Assembly (NCBI GenBank): GCA_964349045.1
Contig: CAYGFI010000030.1
Location: 1 to 36,623, forward strand
From: JACJXF01 sp964349045
GTDB lineage: Bacteria; Bacteroidota; Bacteroidia; Bacteroidales; GCA-2748055
Direction of reading: 5' to 3'
DNA: 36,623 nt
Shown: positions 18,289 through 27,154 of the stretch, piece after piece
How positions within the stretch are numbered: the stretch's first letter is position 1
Layout: each line of letters starts with the position of its first letter
Notes under the pieces: model-generated
Database searches by the model: none
What the model was told of the DNA's origin: nothing
What the model saw: only the letters and a program-made list of their open reading frames with translations
Position numbers and translations under genes: made by a program

Positions 18289-19782
18289 ATGTATAAAAAA
18301 CAAAATTCACGCAGGGTATTTTTAAAACAATCCGTTGCATTGATTGCAGCTGCCGGTATTGAACCGGTATTAAGAGCCGGCACGGAAGAAATGCCGGACC
18401 ATAAAGGATTGCCTGAACAATTACCGGACATTGATGAGGAAATCACACGAACCAGGTCCGACTTCATAGTATATGTTCCAAAAAGTACTGATGGCTCTAC
18501 TGCTGATACCGGAAATGAACATTTCCTTGTTTTCCCCGGGCCGGATGGCTCCCTGATGGCTGTTTGGACCCAGAGTACAGTAGAAGGGCACCGGGATCAT
18601 CGCATAATGTTCAGTAAAAGTATTGATAAGGGACGTACCTGGGCTGATCCCAAATTTCTTGTTGGTGTTAAAGCCGGCCAGGGTGATAAAATAAGCATTC
18701 CGACCAGCATGTGGCCCGGTAAATGGGAAATGCCCCCTGAACGAGGATTGCGTCAGGCAAGCTGGGGTTATCCCCTGCTATCTAAAAGCGGACGAATTTA
18801 TATTGTATTTAATCAATTTCAGGGAATTGTTGATGTACACTATGAAATGACAGGTACAATGGACGCCATTTACAGCGATGACTACGGACTGACCTGGTCT
18901 AAACCTCAGACTATTCCAATGAAACGTAGTATTTGGGACCATCCTGATCCTTCTAAACATCCAAACTGGATCGTTTGGCAAAGGCCCCAGCCTGATCTGA
19001 AAGGGAGCTGGTTTACCGGCTTTACACGATGGATCAGTCCAGCCGTGCGACACAGTTCTGAAGGTGTTGATCGATGGTTTCGTCCTGAAGCCGTCATCGA
19101 ATTTATGAAATATGAGAACATAGATGATGACCCTGAACCCAAAGATATCAGAATTTCCTGGTTCGCGTCCGATCACAGGGCACTCAGAGTTCCACATTTT
19201 GACCAGCCGGCATTAAGTATCGCCGAAGAGCCCAGTATTGTGCGCCTTCCGGATAATCGCCTTTTTTGTACCATGCGAACGACTACCCATTATATCTGGT
19301 ACAGTATTTCAGATGACGATGGGGAAAAATGGTCAGCACCCCAACCTTTGCTTTATCACGATCATGGCAAACCAATTATATCTCCGGTTTTCTGCACACC
19401 TGTCTACAGACTTTCTGACGGACGTTACATACTCATACATCACCCGGCCTATAAAACACCTGATCTGCGAAAAAAGTACAATGTTCCATCGGGAGGAGAG
19501 AGTTTTGGCTATGTACTAAACCGGCGACCTGCATTCATTGCACTTGGCGAATATCGTCCCACTTCCCAACAACCCATCTGGTTCAGCAAATCAAAGTTGT
19601 TTATGGACAACGACGGTGTTCCGCTGGGACCAAGGGGGAGAGTTGATACAGGTGGATATGGAAGTTTAACCTCTTTGGATGGAGAAAATGTATTCTGGCA
19701 TCCGGATAGAAAATTCTTCCTGCTGGGAAAGATCATCACCAAGGAATTCCTTGCAGATATGAAAGTGCCGGAAACAATATAG
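18289..19782 (+). CDS. Tat-exported Asp-box (BNR, sialidase-like fold) protein
   Basis: This is a periplasmic or exported beta-propeller protein of about 497 residues. I chose the ATG at 18289 because it starts MYKKQNSRRVFLKQSVALIA, a textbook twin-arginine signal (SRRxFLK); the frame is open from an earlier ATG at 18247. Three Asp-boxes are visible: SKSIDKGRTWADP (about 18613), SDDYGLTWSKP (about 18874) and SDDDGEKWSAP (about 19309). These define the BNR/sialidase-like six-bladed fold. The (F/Y)RIP motif of GH33 sialidases is not seen near the N-terminus, so a different glycosidase activity or a non-sialic substrate is more likely. It diverges from the HTCS, which suggests it belongs to the same locus. 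Confidence 0.85.
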   Translation: MYKKQNSRRVFLKQSVALIAAAGIEPVLRAGTEEMPDHKGLPEQLPDIDEEITRTRSDFIVYVPKSTDGSTADTGNEHFLVFPGPDGSLMAVWTQSTVEGHRDHRIMFSKSIDKGRTWADPKFLVGVKAGQGDKISIPTSMWPGKWEMPPERGLRQASWGYPLLSKSGRIYIVFNQFQGIVDVHYEMTGTMDAIYSDDYGLTWSKPQTIPMKRSIWDHPDPSKHPNWIVWQRPQPDLKGSWFTGFTRWISPAVRHSSEGVDRWFRPEAVIEFMKYENIDDDPEPKDIRISWFASDHRALRVPHFDQPALSIAEEPSIVRLPDNRLFCTMRTTTHYIWYSISDDDGEKWSAPQPLLYHDHGKPIISPVFCTPVYRLSDGRYILIHHPAYKTPDLRKKYNVPSGGESFGYVLNRRPAFIALGEYRPTSQQPIWFSKSKLFMDNDGVPLGPRGRVDTGGYGSLTSLDGENVFWHPDRKFFLLGKIITKEFLADMKVPETI

Positions 19783-19863
19783 TTCAATTGAAGTAAAATT
19801 ACACCTGGTTTTTACCTGTTTCTAAAATTTAAACAGCTTAAGCTATCGCTTTTCAATTTAAAA

Positions 19864-21165
19864 TTATCCGTTTTTATGTGAAGGAGTTAACTCTTTTGTA
19901 ACATTAAGCTCATTTTCACTTTTCGCAACAATGGATGCAACGGTTACATCCCCGGTGACATTTACGACCGTACGTAGCATATCCAAAGGTCGGTCAACAC
20001 CGAGGATGAGAGCAAGTCCTTCAACAGGTATTCCAACTGAATTCAGAACAATGATAAGCATTACGATACTTCCACCGGGTATACCCGGGCTACCGATTGA
20101 TGAAAGAAGAGCGGTTAAAACGATCAGCAATAGCTGACTGAAAGTAAGATCAACACCAAATACCTGTGCAATAAAAACAGCAGCAACAGCCTGGTAAAGA
20201 CTTGTTCCATCCATATTTATGGTAACTCCGACAGGTAATACAAAATTGGCTATTCCTTTTGATACGCCAAATTCCTGAATGCACTGCCTGAGATTTACCG
20301 GCAAGGTCGCAGCGCTTGAGCTGGTTGTAAATGCAACCATTTGAGAAGGCAACATACCTTTTAAAAACAACAAATATTTTGTTCCTGTTATCATCCTGTT
20401 TATTACCGGATAGAATATGAGTAACAGAAATAATAATCCTGAAATTACAGTAATCATATACATTCCAAGCGCCATGAAAACTTCCTTATCACCTGAAAAA
20501 TCAACTATCAGGGCTGCCATAAGTGCAAAAACGCCAAATGGAGCAACTTTCATGATCATATCAATTAATTTCAGGATGATTTCATTTAAATTTTCAAAAA
20601 ACGAAGCCGCGATCTGAGTTTTGGATTCCGGTAATAAAATCATGGCAACGGCAAACAGGATGGCGAAGAAAATAACTTTTAACATATTTGAATTGTCGCT
20701 GGCTGCTGCAACAATGTTTTCAGGTACAATTTCAACAATAAAGTTCAGGGGAGACTCCCCGGTTATTTTACCGGCCTCGGATTGTTTGTCTGCAACTTTA
20801 CTGCTGAACTTTTGACTATACTCGATTTTCTTTTCGGCAGGAAAAACATTTCCCGGTTTGATAATACTTACCAATAAAAGACCGATGCTGATGGCAAAAA
20901 TAGTAGTCACAATATACAATGCGATAGTTTTCAGTCCGATTCGTTTAAATTTTGATATATCTTTGAGACTGGAGACTCCCTTGACCAGGGATACAAATAC
21001 CAGGGGAACAGCAACCAATTTCAGGAGATTCAAAAAAATTGTACCCCAGGGTTTCACCCAGTTGTTGGTAAAAACATCCCATTTCAGCCATACTGCAATT
21101 AGTCCGAACATAATTCCAAGAGCCATTCCAAAAAGGATGTTAAACCAGAGTGGGAGTTTTTTCAT
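19864..21165 (-). CDS. Dicarboxylate/acidic amino acid:cation symporter (SDF/DAACS family)
   Basis: This 433-residue inner-membrane sodium- or proton-coupled symporter of the glutamate-transporter fold carries the serine-rich hairpin TTSSSAATLPVN, the sodium-site NMDGTSLYQA, the second hairpin SSIGSPGIPGGSI and the substrate helix VDRPLDMLRTVVNVTGD. The DMxRT pattern matches the aspartate transporter GltPh, whose Arg contacts the acidic side chain. Aspartate/glutamate or C4-dicarboxylate uptake is therefore likely. It converges with the Asp-box gene (82 bp apart, no clear terminator). Start MKKLPLWFNILFGM. Family certain, exact substrate not. Confidence 0.95.
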   Translation of the reverse strand: MKKLPLWFNILFGMALGIMFGLIAVWLKWDVFTNNWVKPWGTIFLNLLKLVAVPLVFVSLVKGVSSLKDISKFKRIGLKTIALYIVTTIFAISIGLLLVSIIKPGNVFPAEKKIEYSQKFSSKVADKQSEAGKITGESPLNFIVEIVPENIVAAASDNSNMLKVIFFAILFAVAMILLPESKTQIAASFFENLNEIILKLIDMIMKVAPFGVFALMAALIVDFSGDKEVFMALGMYMITVISGLLFLLLIFYPVINRMITGTKYLLFLKGMLPSQMVAFTTSSSAATLPVNLRQCIQEFGVSKGIANFVLPVGVTINMDGTSLYQAVAAVFIAQVFGVDLTFSQLLLIVLTALLSSIGSPGIPGGSIVMLIIVLNSVGIPVEGLALILGVDRPLDMLRTVVNVTGDVTVASIVAKSENELNVTKELTPSHKNG

Positions 21166-21220
21166 AAACTTTATTGAATTCGATTAGTAATATAAACAAT
21201 TATTGAATGTATTAAGTTTC

Positions 21221-21250
21221 CTGGATTTTGCCCCTGTAAATCTCCCCCAG
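21221..21250. repeat. Left half of a C-rich palindromic intergenic element
   Basis: The stretch has CTGGATTTTGCCCCT followed by CTCCCCCAG, matching the left half of the intact copy at 22082-22129. It stops exactly where the 32-bp array begins; the right half is missing. Confidence 0.8.
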
Positions 21251-21253
21251 TGT

Positions 21254-21434
21254 GCCTCCGCTGAAGCTTCGGCGACACGCGGAGCGCCTCCGCAGAAGCT
21301 TCGGCGACACGCGAAGTGCCTCCGCTGAAGCTTCGGCGACACGCGGAGCGCCTCCGCAGAGTAGCTTCAGCGCTCGCGGAAAGCTTCGGCGACACGAGGT
21401 GTGCCTCCGCTGAAGCTTCGGCGACACGAGGAGT
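21254..21434. repeat. Tandem array of 32-bp palindromic units (five, one irregular)
   Basis: Units start at 21254, 21286, 21318, 21350 and 21403. The fourth is 53 bp and rearranged. Each unit has GCCTCCGC, the core GCTGAAGCTTCGGC (self-complementary with one wobble) and a GCGGA arm that pairs with TCCGC. Units are contiguous, without unique spacers. Frames reading through it give repetitive Arg/Ser-rich peptides that are artefacts of the repeat. Together with the half-element before it, this fills the 300 bp between the symporter and the small membrane protein. Confidence 0.92.
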
Positions 21435-21466
21435 ATTTAAAACCTGTTCCGAATTGCCAGCAGGAT

Positions 21467-21862
21467 TTATTTCTTTTTTGGGAAAAGTATAAAAAAACTC
21501 AGAATAATTTCAACGATTCCGATAACAAAGTAAGATGGTTGTAAAAAATGTGTCAGTCCGATTGACCATACCTGGACCAATACCCAGACTAACATTGCAG
21601 ATCCAAGCATCAGGCTGAAAAAAGGCGCATATCTATATTTTACCAGGCACAAAACCGCGTTCACCAGGTTGAAAATTCCATTTACAATGAGTAAAAATAG
21701 TCCCGGGATAAAATAATCCTTAAACGGGGAGTTTGCAAGCGCATCCGTTGTCATTCCCATACTTGACCCATCAGGTTCAGATAGAAATAAATATCCGGCA
21801 GGTACGGCTCCTATTCCTACAAGTGCATGGATTATTCCTAAAACAAGAAGTTTTCTGTTCAT
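21467..21862 (-). CDS. Small four-TM membrane protein, unknown function
   Basis: This roughly 131-residue protein starts at the ATG at 21862 (MNRKLLVLGIIHALVGIGA), preferred over an upstream ATG at 21898 because the hydrophobic segment then begins near the N-terminus. Four hydrophobic segments are visible: LLVLGIIHALVGIGAVPAGY, FIPGLFLLIVNGIFNLVNAV, FFSLMLGSAMLVWVLVQVW and YFVIGIVEIILSFFIL, ending in a lysine tail (FPKKK). I do not recognise the family. It sits between two repeat arrays, so it is an isolated gene. Confidence 0.7.
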   Translation of the reverse strand: MNRKLLVLGIIHALVGIGAVPAGYLFLSEPDGSSMGMTTDALANSPFKDYFIPGLFLLIVNGIFNLVNAVLCLVKYRYAPFFSLMLGSAMLVWVLVQVWSIGLTHFLQPSYFVIGIVEIILSFFILFPKKK

Positions 21863-21900
21863 TTTTCTGTAATTACTTTGATTTGTGGAAAAAATCATCG

Positions 21901-21970
21901 GATTTGCCCCTCTAAATCTCCCCCGGGGGGGAGACTTATTCTGGATTTTGCCCCTCTACATCTCCCCCAG
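21901..21970. repeat. Two further copies of the C-rich palindromic element
   Basis: Copy one (21901-21940) is nearly complete, with CTCCCCC facing GGGGGAG. Copy two (21941-21970) is a left half that ends in CTCCCCCAG, directly followed by the second 32-bp array, exactly as at 21250. Confidence 0.8.
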
Positions 21971-21973
21971 TGT

Positions 21974-22069
21974 GCCTCCGCTGAAGCTTCGGCGACACGC
22001 GGAGTGCCTCCGCTGAAGCTTCGGCGACACGCGGAGTGCCTCCGCTGAAGCTTCGGCGACACGCGGAGA
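21974..22069. repeat. Tandem array of three exact 32-bp palindromic units
   Basis: Units at 21974, 22006 and 22038 are identical over nearly all 32 bp and match the array at 21254. On the right, the sequence resumes as GAGGAAGACTTATT, resembling the right half of the C-rich element, so the array appears nested in its apex. Confidence 0.92.
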
Positions 22070-22081
22070 GGAAGACTTATT

Positions 22082-22129
22082 CTGGATTTTGCCCCTCTAA
22101 ATCTCCCCCAGGGGGGAGACTTAATCCAG
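22082..22129. repeat. Intact 48-bp C-rich palindromic element
   Basis: Outer arms CTGGATT (22082) and AATCCAG (ending 22129) and inner TCTCCCCC facing GGGGGAGA make a long imperfect hairpin. This is the empty form of the element that hosts the arrays. No gene is visible in the rest of 21899-22193. Confidence 0.8.
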
Positions 22130-22193
22130 AAATTATGAGGTTTTTGCAATCGAATAAACCTTTTAGATATACTTTAGCAAGTTATTTACTGAA

Positions 22194-23810
22194 TTAATCT
22201 GAGATCCGAAATTCAGGTGCCCGGCGATGCTTTGTGCAGTTTTCAAATCCATAGGCTATTTCAAGCAGCGCCGGCTCTGACCAGGCTCGTCCGAAAAAGG
22301 AAATTCCAAGGGGTAAGCCATCAATAAAGCCCATAGGAACTGTAATATTTGGATAACCAGCGCGAGCCGCAGGGGAAGAACTGCCCATCTGGTAACTATC
22401 ACCATTAATCAGATCGGTTTCCCAGGCCGGGCTTCCTGTGGGCGCTATAATTGCATCCAGGTCATGCTGATCCATTACCCGGTCTATCCCTTCTTCCCTG
22501 CTTCCTTTTATCATTGAGCTTAATGCTTTTTTATATTCTGCAGAATTCAAATCGCCCTTTTCCTGAGCCATTTCAAGGTATTTCTGGTTGAAAGATTTCA
22601 ATTCAACGGAATCTGATTTATTAAAAAGGATGAGATCTTCAAGACTTTTAACCGGTGAACCCGTTCCAAGGGACCGGAAATACTTATTTAATCCGTCTTT
22701 ATATTCATAAAGCATAATTTCGAATGAGGCGTTGCTTACTTCATTGCCGGATATTTCTCCAATTTCAACAATAACTGCTCCCTGACTTTTCATAGTTTCG
22801 ATTGCCCGGGAAAAAAGCGCATCCACCTTAAAATTTATTCCTAATGAAGGTTTGTACACTCCTATTCTCTTATCCTTCAGCCCGTCATCCTTTAAAAACC
22901 GGGTATAATCCCGTAAAAATTTCCCATCGCTTAACAATGTTTTCTCGTCCGTTGAATCCATTCCGGTTAATACCCCCAGGCAAACTGCCGCGTCTCTCAC
23001 GGTACGTGCCATTGGTCCGGGAGTATCCTGGGTAAAGGAAATAGGAATTATTCCAGACCGGCTCACAAGTCCCACAGTAGGTTTAATTCCCACGATACCA
23101 TTGCTATGTGAAGGGCAAACAATAGAGCTATCCGTTTCAGTGCCTATAGCGAGCATGGTAAGGTTTGCCGATACAGCCACTGCTGAACCCGAGCTGGATC
23201 CGCAGGGATTCCGGCTCAATACGTAGGGATTTTTTGTCTGGCCGCCTTTGCCACTCCAGCCACTGGTTGATAATTCGCCCCGGAAATTAGCCCATTCACT
23301 CAGGTTGGCTTTTCCGATTATCACCGCGCCTGCATCCCGTAATTGTTTCGCTACATAACTATCTTTTAAGGGGAAAGAATTCATCAACGCCCTGGATCCG
23401 GCAGTGGTTGGCATTTTATCACGGGTATCAATATTGTCTTTCAGGATCACGGGAATTCCGTGCAAAGGACCCCTGATATTTCCGTCTTTAATTTCTTTGT
23501 CAAGTTCTTCTGCAATCCGTACGACATCAGGATTTACACAAATTACCGAGTTAAGTCCCGGTCCGTTTTTATCGATCGCCTCTATCCTGTTCAGATAAGC
23601 TTTAACAAGCTCCCGAACGGTAAAAAGACCCTCAGTATATCCCTTTTGAATTTGGGAAATGTCATATTCCAGGAATTTAAAATTTTCCGTTTCCGGTAAT
23701 TGAATTTCCCGGGATCGCGGTTGGCAGGAAACCAGGAGAAACAGGAATATTATCGGGTATATCCTAATCCATATCTTGTTTGGCTTTGTAGTTATTAAAT
23801 GGTTTTGCAT
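22194..23810 (-). CDS. Amidase-signature lipoprotein
   Basis: This 538-residue amidase of the Ser-cisSer-Lys family hydrolyses amide bonds. The signal peptide carries the lipobox LLVSC (Cys29), so it is envelope-anchored. Family motifs are HGIPVILKDNIDT with the catalytic Lys124, NPCGSSSGSAVAVSANL with the cis-Ser (205/206), GTETDSSI with the nucleophile Ser229, and GIVGIKPTVGLVSRSGIIPI. The usual GTETGGSI is GTETDSSI here, a change seen at the Gly-Gly but not at the Ser. Length and the C-terminal NITVPMGFIDGLPLGISFFG are normal. It starts 36 bp after the lipoprotein gene upstream, probably one transcript. The substrate is not predictable. Confidence 0.93.
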   Translation of the reverse strand: MQNHLITTKPNKIWIRIYPIIFLFLLVSCQPRSREIQLPETENFKFLEYDISQIQKGYTEGLFTVRELVKAYLNRIEAIDKNGPGLNSVICVNPDVVRIAEELDKEIKDGNIRGPLHGIPVILKDNIDTRDKMPTTAGSRALMNSFPLKDSYVAKQLRDAGAVIIGKANLSEWANFRGELSTSGWSGKGGQTKNPYVLSRNPCGSSSGSAVAVSANLTMLAIGTETDSSIVCPSHSNGIVGIKPTVGLVSRSGIIPISFTQDTPGPMARTVRDAAVCLGVLTGMDSTDEKTLLSDGKFLRDYTRFLKDDGLKDKRIGVYKPSLGINFKVDALFSRAIETMKSQGAVIVEIGEISGNEVSNASFEIMLYEYKDGLNKYFRSLGTGSPVKSLEDLILFNKSDSVELKSFNQKYLEMAQEKGDLNSAEYKKALSSMIKGSREEGIDRVMDQHDLDAIIAPTGSPAWETDLINGDSYQMGSSSPAARAGYPNITVPMGFIDGLPLGISFFGRAWSEPALLEIAYGFENCTKHRRAPEFRISD

Positions 23811-23846
23811 CCGGCGCTGTTTTTATTTATGTTCTATATGTGTCAT

Positions 23847-25418
23847 TCAATTCTTTTTTACAAAAATTGTTCTGGGCGAAAAAGATTGATTGCCTAATCC
23901 TGAAACGTTTTCAATTTCAACCTGTCCCTCCCCTGTTATCATTAGTTCAATTTCAGAAAATGAGTTTTTACCTGAGAATCCAAATTCTAACTGCCCGTTG
24001 CTCAGCGTATAGGTATATTCACCGGAGCCATCTAAAAACTCCAAACTAAGTGTAGAGGGAAAATGTAGTTTAAACTCAACATGATAAATATCTCCTCCCC
24101 ATACACCAACAATATATGAGGAATCGCCTGGAATAACAGAACTATCCGGTAAAGCAAGCAGGTTTTGCCACATCGGGTTATCACTTCTGAATTCAATATT
24201 ATCGTCGGGGTGAATATCGCTTCCCCAATGGATAATTTTGGTCAAATAAGGAGTCGCTGATTCATTATAAAAATAATCAACAGATGCCGTTCCCGTTTCC
24301 GAGAACGAGATCGGCAGATCAATAATCTCCCCGTTAAGTACTGATGTAAAAGTTTGTTGATTTGACTGATAATTTAACGGACTGACCTTCCATCCATATG
24401 TTAGGAATGGTTGATAAAACCAATATCCCCAGCCATTTATCCGTGTAAGTTTAATCATGATTTTACCCGCCTCAGGCATCTTCACGGCAAAGGCATAATT
24501 CACCATGGGATTGAATTCAACTTTATCAAGGGTTAAAAAATTCACTCCCATGGAGGTCGAGACAGGAAATTCAAAGGGCGAAGAATAATGATACGTTGAA
24601 TGCTCAACAAAATATCCGGTGTACTTATCGAAATCATTGATGTTACTCAAAACGATTCCCAATTCAGCATATTTTGCAATAAGGTTTTGTCGGATTTTAT
24701 CAAGATTTAAAGTTGCTGCCTGACTAAACAGGCTGGTTTGTATAACGGTATCGTTGAGAATTCCGTCTTCTTTCATATCGAGGATCATATCCGCCTGCAA
24801 TTTACTTAACTCGGCTGTGGTGCGATTGCCCTGCAAAATAGCCGAAACAGCCAATAAAACGGCATCTCCTTCCCCGGGATTAATAATATCAAGGGATTCG
24901 GAATTTTCTATCTGAATACTGTCGAGACTGAAAACTTTAAGCAACTCTTCCTGGGCCTGAATTTTAGCTTCTGAAATGGTCATCCCTGCTTCGTGTACCA
25001 GGTTCTGAACCCTGTCAAATTCAAGATTGGTAAGCACATTTATATTGATGGTATTTAATTCCGAAAGGTCAACGATAGCTCTCAGACTCAATTCCCCGTT
25101 CGAGAGGCTGCCTGACACTTCGTTAAAGTAATATCCGTCTGCAACAATTTTCACATAGGGGGATACCAGTTTCACTCCTTTAATCTCAAAATAGCCCTTT
25201 GCATCTGTATTGGTGTTGAAGTTTCTACCGGTTGGAACGTAATCGCTATCAAGCTCATAGACATTAACATTGCTGCCATTAATGAAAGGCCCTTTTTGTG
25301 CGCTGCCCGCAAGATCGAATTCTTTCAAAGTCTTATCGGGATCATCAATTTGTTTCTCAATACAGGAGGACATTAAAATTGCCATCCCGGAAAAAACGGA
25401 AATCAGGAAAATTTTCAT
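23847..25418 (-). CDS. Hypothetical surface lipoprotein
   Basis: A predicted lipoprotein of about 523 residues. I prefer the ATG at 25418 (MKIFLISVFSGMAILMSSC), which gives a standard lipobox; the frame is open from 25454. After an acidic linker comes a motif common in Bacteroidota and Fibrobacter surface proteins (GSAQKGPFINGSNVNVYELD, then TDAKGYFEIKGVKL), which looks like a carboxypeptidase-regulatory/Ig-like fold, then a helical stretch (LNTININVLTNLEFDRVQNL) and a long beta-rich C-terminus with many aromatics. I do not recognise a function. It is 94-130 bp from the DASS symporter gene upstream. Confidence 0.8.
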   Translation of the reverse strand: MKIFLISVFSGMAILMSSCIEKQIDDPDKTLKEFDLAGSAQKGPFINGSNVNVYELDSDYVPTGRNFNTNTDAKGYFEIKGVKLVSPYVKIVADGYYFNEVSGSLSNGELSLRAIVDLSELNTININVLTNLEFDRVQNLVHEAGMTISEAKIQAQEELLKVFSLDSIQIENSESLDIINPGEGDAVLLAVSAILQGNRTTAELSKLQADMILDMKEDGILNDTVIQTSLFSQAATLNLDKIRQNLIAKYAELGIVLSNINDFDKYTGYFVEHSTYHYSSPFEFPVSTSMGVNFLTLDKVEFNPMVNYAFAVKMPEAGKIMIKLTRINGWGYWFYQPFLTYGWKVSPLNYQSNQQTFTSVLNGEIIDLPISFSETGTASVDYFYNESATPYLTKIIHWGSDIHPDDNIEFRSDNPMWQNLLALPDSSVIPGDSSYIVGVWGGDIYHVEFKLHFPSTLSLEFLDGSGEYTYTLSNGQLEFGFSGKNSFSEIELMITGEGQVEIENVSGLGNQSFSPRTIFVKKN

Positions 25419-25548
25419 GGTGAGAAGGATTTGATATACATTTTTTTTAAACAAGTATGATAAAGGTAATAAAAATCAAAAGACAAACATCCCGAATGAA
25501 AATATTTTAAAATTCTTAATTGTTTAGGTGGAAGGATACAATAAAAAT

Positions 25549-27078
25549 TCATCTGGCCCAAAAGGGTAATTGTCCGGGCTGAATGTCAAAAATACTATTT
25601 CCTGTTATCATTGTATAGAAAACAATGATGACTATTCCAATCATGTTCAGAACAAAACCGGTTCTTACCATTGTGGAGATTTGCATTCGCCCTGATCCAA
25701 AAATGATCGCATTGGGCGGTGTGGCCGTAGGGAGCATAAATGCCAGGGAAGAAGCAAGTGTAACCGGGATCATAAGTATAAGCGGATTATTACCGCTGCT
25801 GACAGCCAGAGCAGCAAATATGGGCAGAAGGATCTGGGTTGAAGCTACATTGGAAGTAAGCTCCGTAAGGAATGACATTAATGTTACGATGATGACTAAA
25901 ATAAGGTACACGTTGATCAGGCGCGTCCATTGCAGTTGTTCGCCAAACCAGATGGCAAGACCTGTGCTTTCGAAACCGAGTGCAAGAGCAAATCCTCCGC
26001 CGAACAGCAAAACAATATTCCATGGAACCTTATTGGCCGTATTCCAATCCAGAAGTTTTTCTCCGGGTTCCGACCGGCTGGGCAGAATGAAAAGTAGTAC
26101 AGAAATGAAAATGGCAATGGTTCCGTCATTGATGTATGATGCATAAGGAAAGATCCCTGTCCATCCCGGGATAGTAAACGTATCGAACTTAATATCAGTT
26201 CTGAAGGTCCATAAAAATGCCAGGCTGAGAAAGAGGAACAGAATAACTTTCTCCTCCGGACTTTTCTTTCCAAGCAGATTATATTCTGCAATAAACGTTC
26301 CCTTATCAAGCCCCTGCCATTTAGTATCAGGATGGAATTTTAAAAACAATAGCACAAAGGCGGCAATAAACATCATCAGACTGATTGGAAATGCAAAAGC
26401 GAACCACTGTGTAAAGCCAATAGCAGGGGAACCGGGAAACAGTATGGTTAAAACCTGTGGCAGAACAAGGTTGGTAGGTGTTCCTACCAGGGTTGACATC
26501 CCTCCTATTGAAGAAGCATATGCAATTCCAAGCAGTAATCCCACGGAGTATTTGTTAAGTGAGCCTTTTCCAAGGGTATCCTCCAGTCCGGCAATAACCG
26601 ATATCACGATTGGTATCATCATCATGGTTGATGATGTATTGGATATCCACATAGAAAGAAAAAAAGTTGCAAGCATGAATCCGAAAAGGATTTTACCCGG
26701 GCTGATCCCTACCAGGAGAAGAACTTTGAGCGCTATCCGTTTATGAAGGTTCCATTTTTCCATGGCAAGCGCTACCATAAATCCGCCTATAAAAAGAAAT
26801 ATAATGTGATTGAAATAGACTGCTGATACTTTGGCCCCATCCATAATTCCCATGAGGGGAAACAAAAGCACCGGTACAAGAGCTGTGACCGCCAGGGGAA
26901 GGGCCTCAGATACCCACCATATTGCCATTAAACAGGTAACGGCAAACATCCTTGTTATTTCAGGATGCCCGGGTTTCAGATCTGTAAAAGCCAGTATTCC
27001 TCCAAAAACAGCCAGCCCGGTAATGAGTCCGGGAAAACCCTTCCCGAATCGCTTAATTAAATAATTCTTACGCGACAT
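25549..27078 (-). CDS. DASS/SLC13-family anion:sodium symporter
   Basis: This 509-residue inner-membrane transporter for dicarboxylates or related anions (sulfate is less likely) shows the family features: SNTSSTMMMIPIV, which includes the first SNT sodium/substrate motif; SIGGMSTLVGTPTN; the second inverted-repeat motif LTSNVASTQILLPI, with Val in place of Thr; and LPTATPPNAIIFGSGRM. About 11-13 hydrophobic segments fit. It lies 76 bp after the transglutaminase-like gene. With the symporter at 19864, the region has two carboxylate transporters. Confidence 0.93.
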   Translation of the reverse strand: MSRKNYLIKRFGKGFPGLITGLAVFGGILAFTDLKPGHPEITRMFAVTCLMAIWWVSEALPLAVTALVPVLLFPLMGIMDGAKVSAVYFNHIIFLFIGGFMVALAMEKWNLHKRIALKVLLLVGISPGKILFGFMLATFFLSMWISNTSSTMMMIPIVISVIAGLEDTLGKGSLNKYSVGLLLGIAYASSIGGMSTLVGTPTNLVLPQVLTILFPGSPAIGFTQWFAFAFPISLMMFIAAFVLLFLKFHPDTKWQGLDKGTFIAEYNLLGKKSPEEKVILFLFLSLAFLWTFRTDIKFDTFTIPGWTGIFPYASYINDGTIAIFISVLLFILPSRSEPGEKLLDWNTANKVPWNIVLLFGGGFALALGFESTGLAIWFGEQLQWTRLINVYLILVIIVTLMSFLTELTSNVASTQILLPIFAALAVSSGNNPLILMIPVTLASSLAFMLPTATPPNAIIFGSGRMQISTMVRTGFVLNMIGIVIIVFYTMITGNSIFDIQPGQLPFWAR

Positions 27079-27154
27079 CCGGAACAGATTAGATTAAACT
27101 GCGGATATAAAAATAAATTAAAAAATCCTGCCACTATGATTTCATGGCAAAAAG

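Noticed and set aside
18289..19782. Call as a GH33 sialidase
   Set aside because: Asp-boxes alone define the fold; the (F/Y)RIP motif and the arginine triad were not seen.
21254..22069. CRISPR array
   Set aside because: The 32-bp units are contiguous and palindromic, without unique spacers, and no cas gene is present.
21171..22149. Arg/Ser-rich small proteins encoded in the repeat arrays
   Set aside because: The frames are open only because 32-bp units repeat without stops. Peptides are low-complexity and no start signal is seen.
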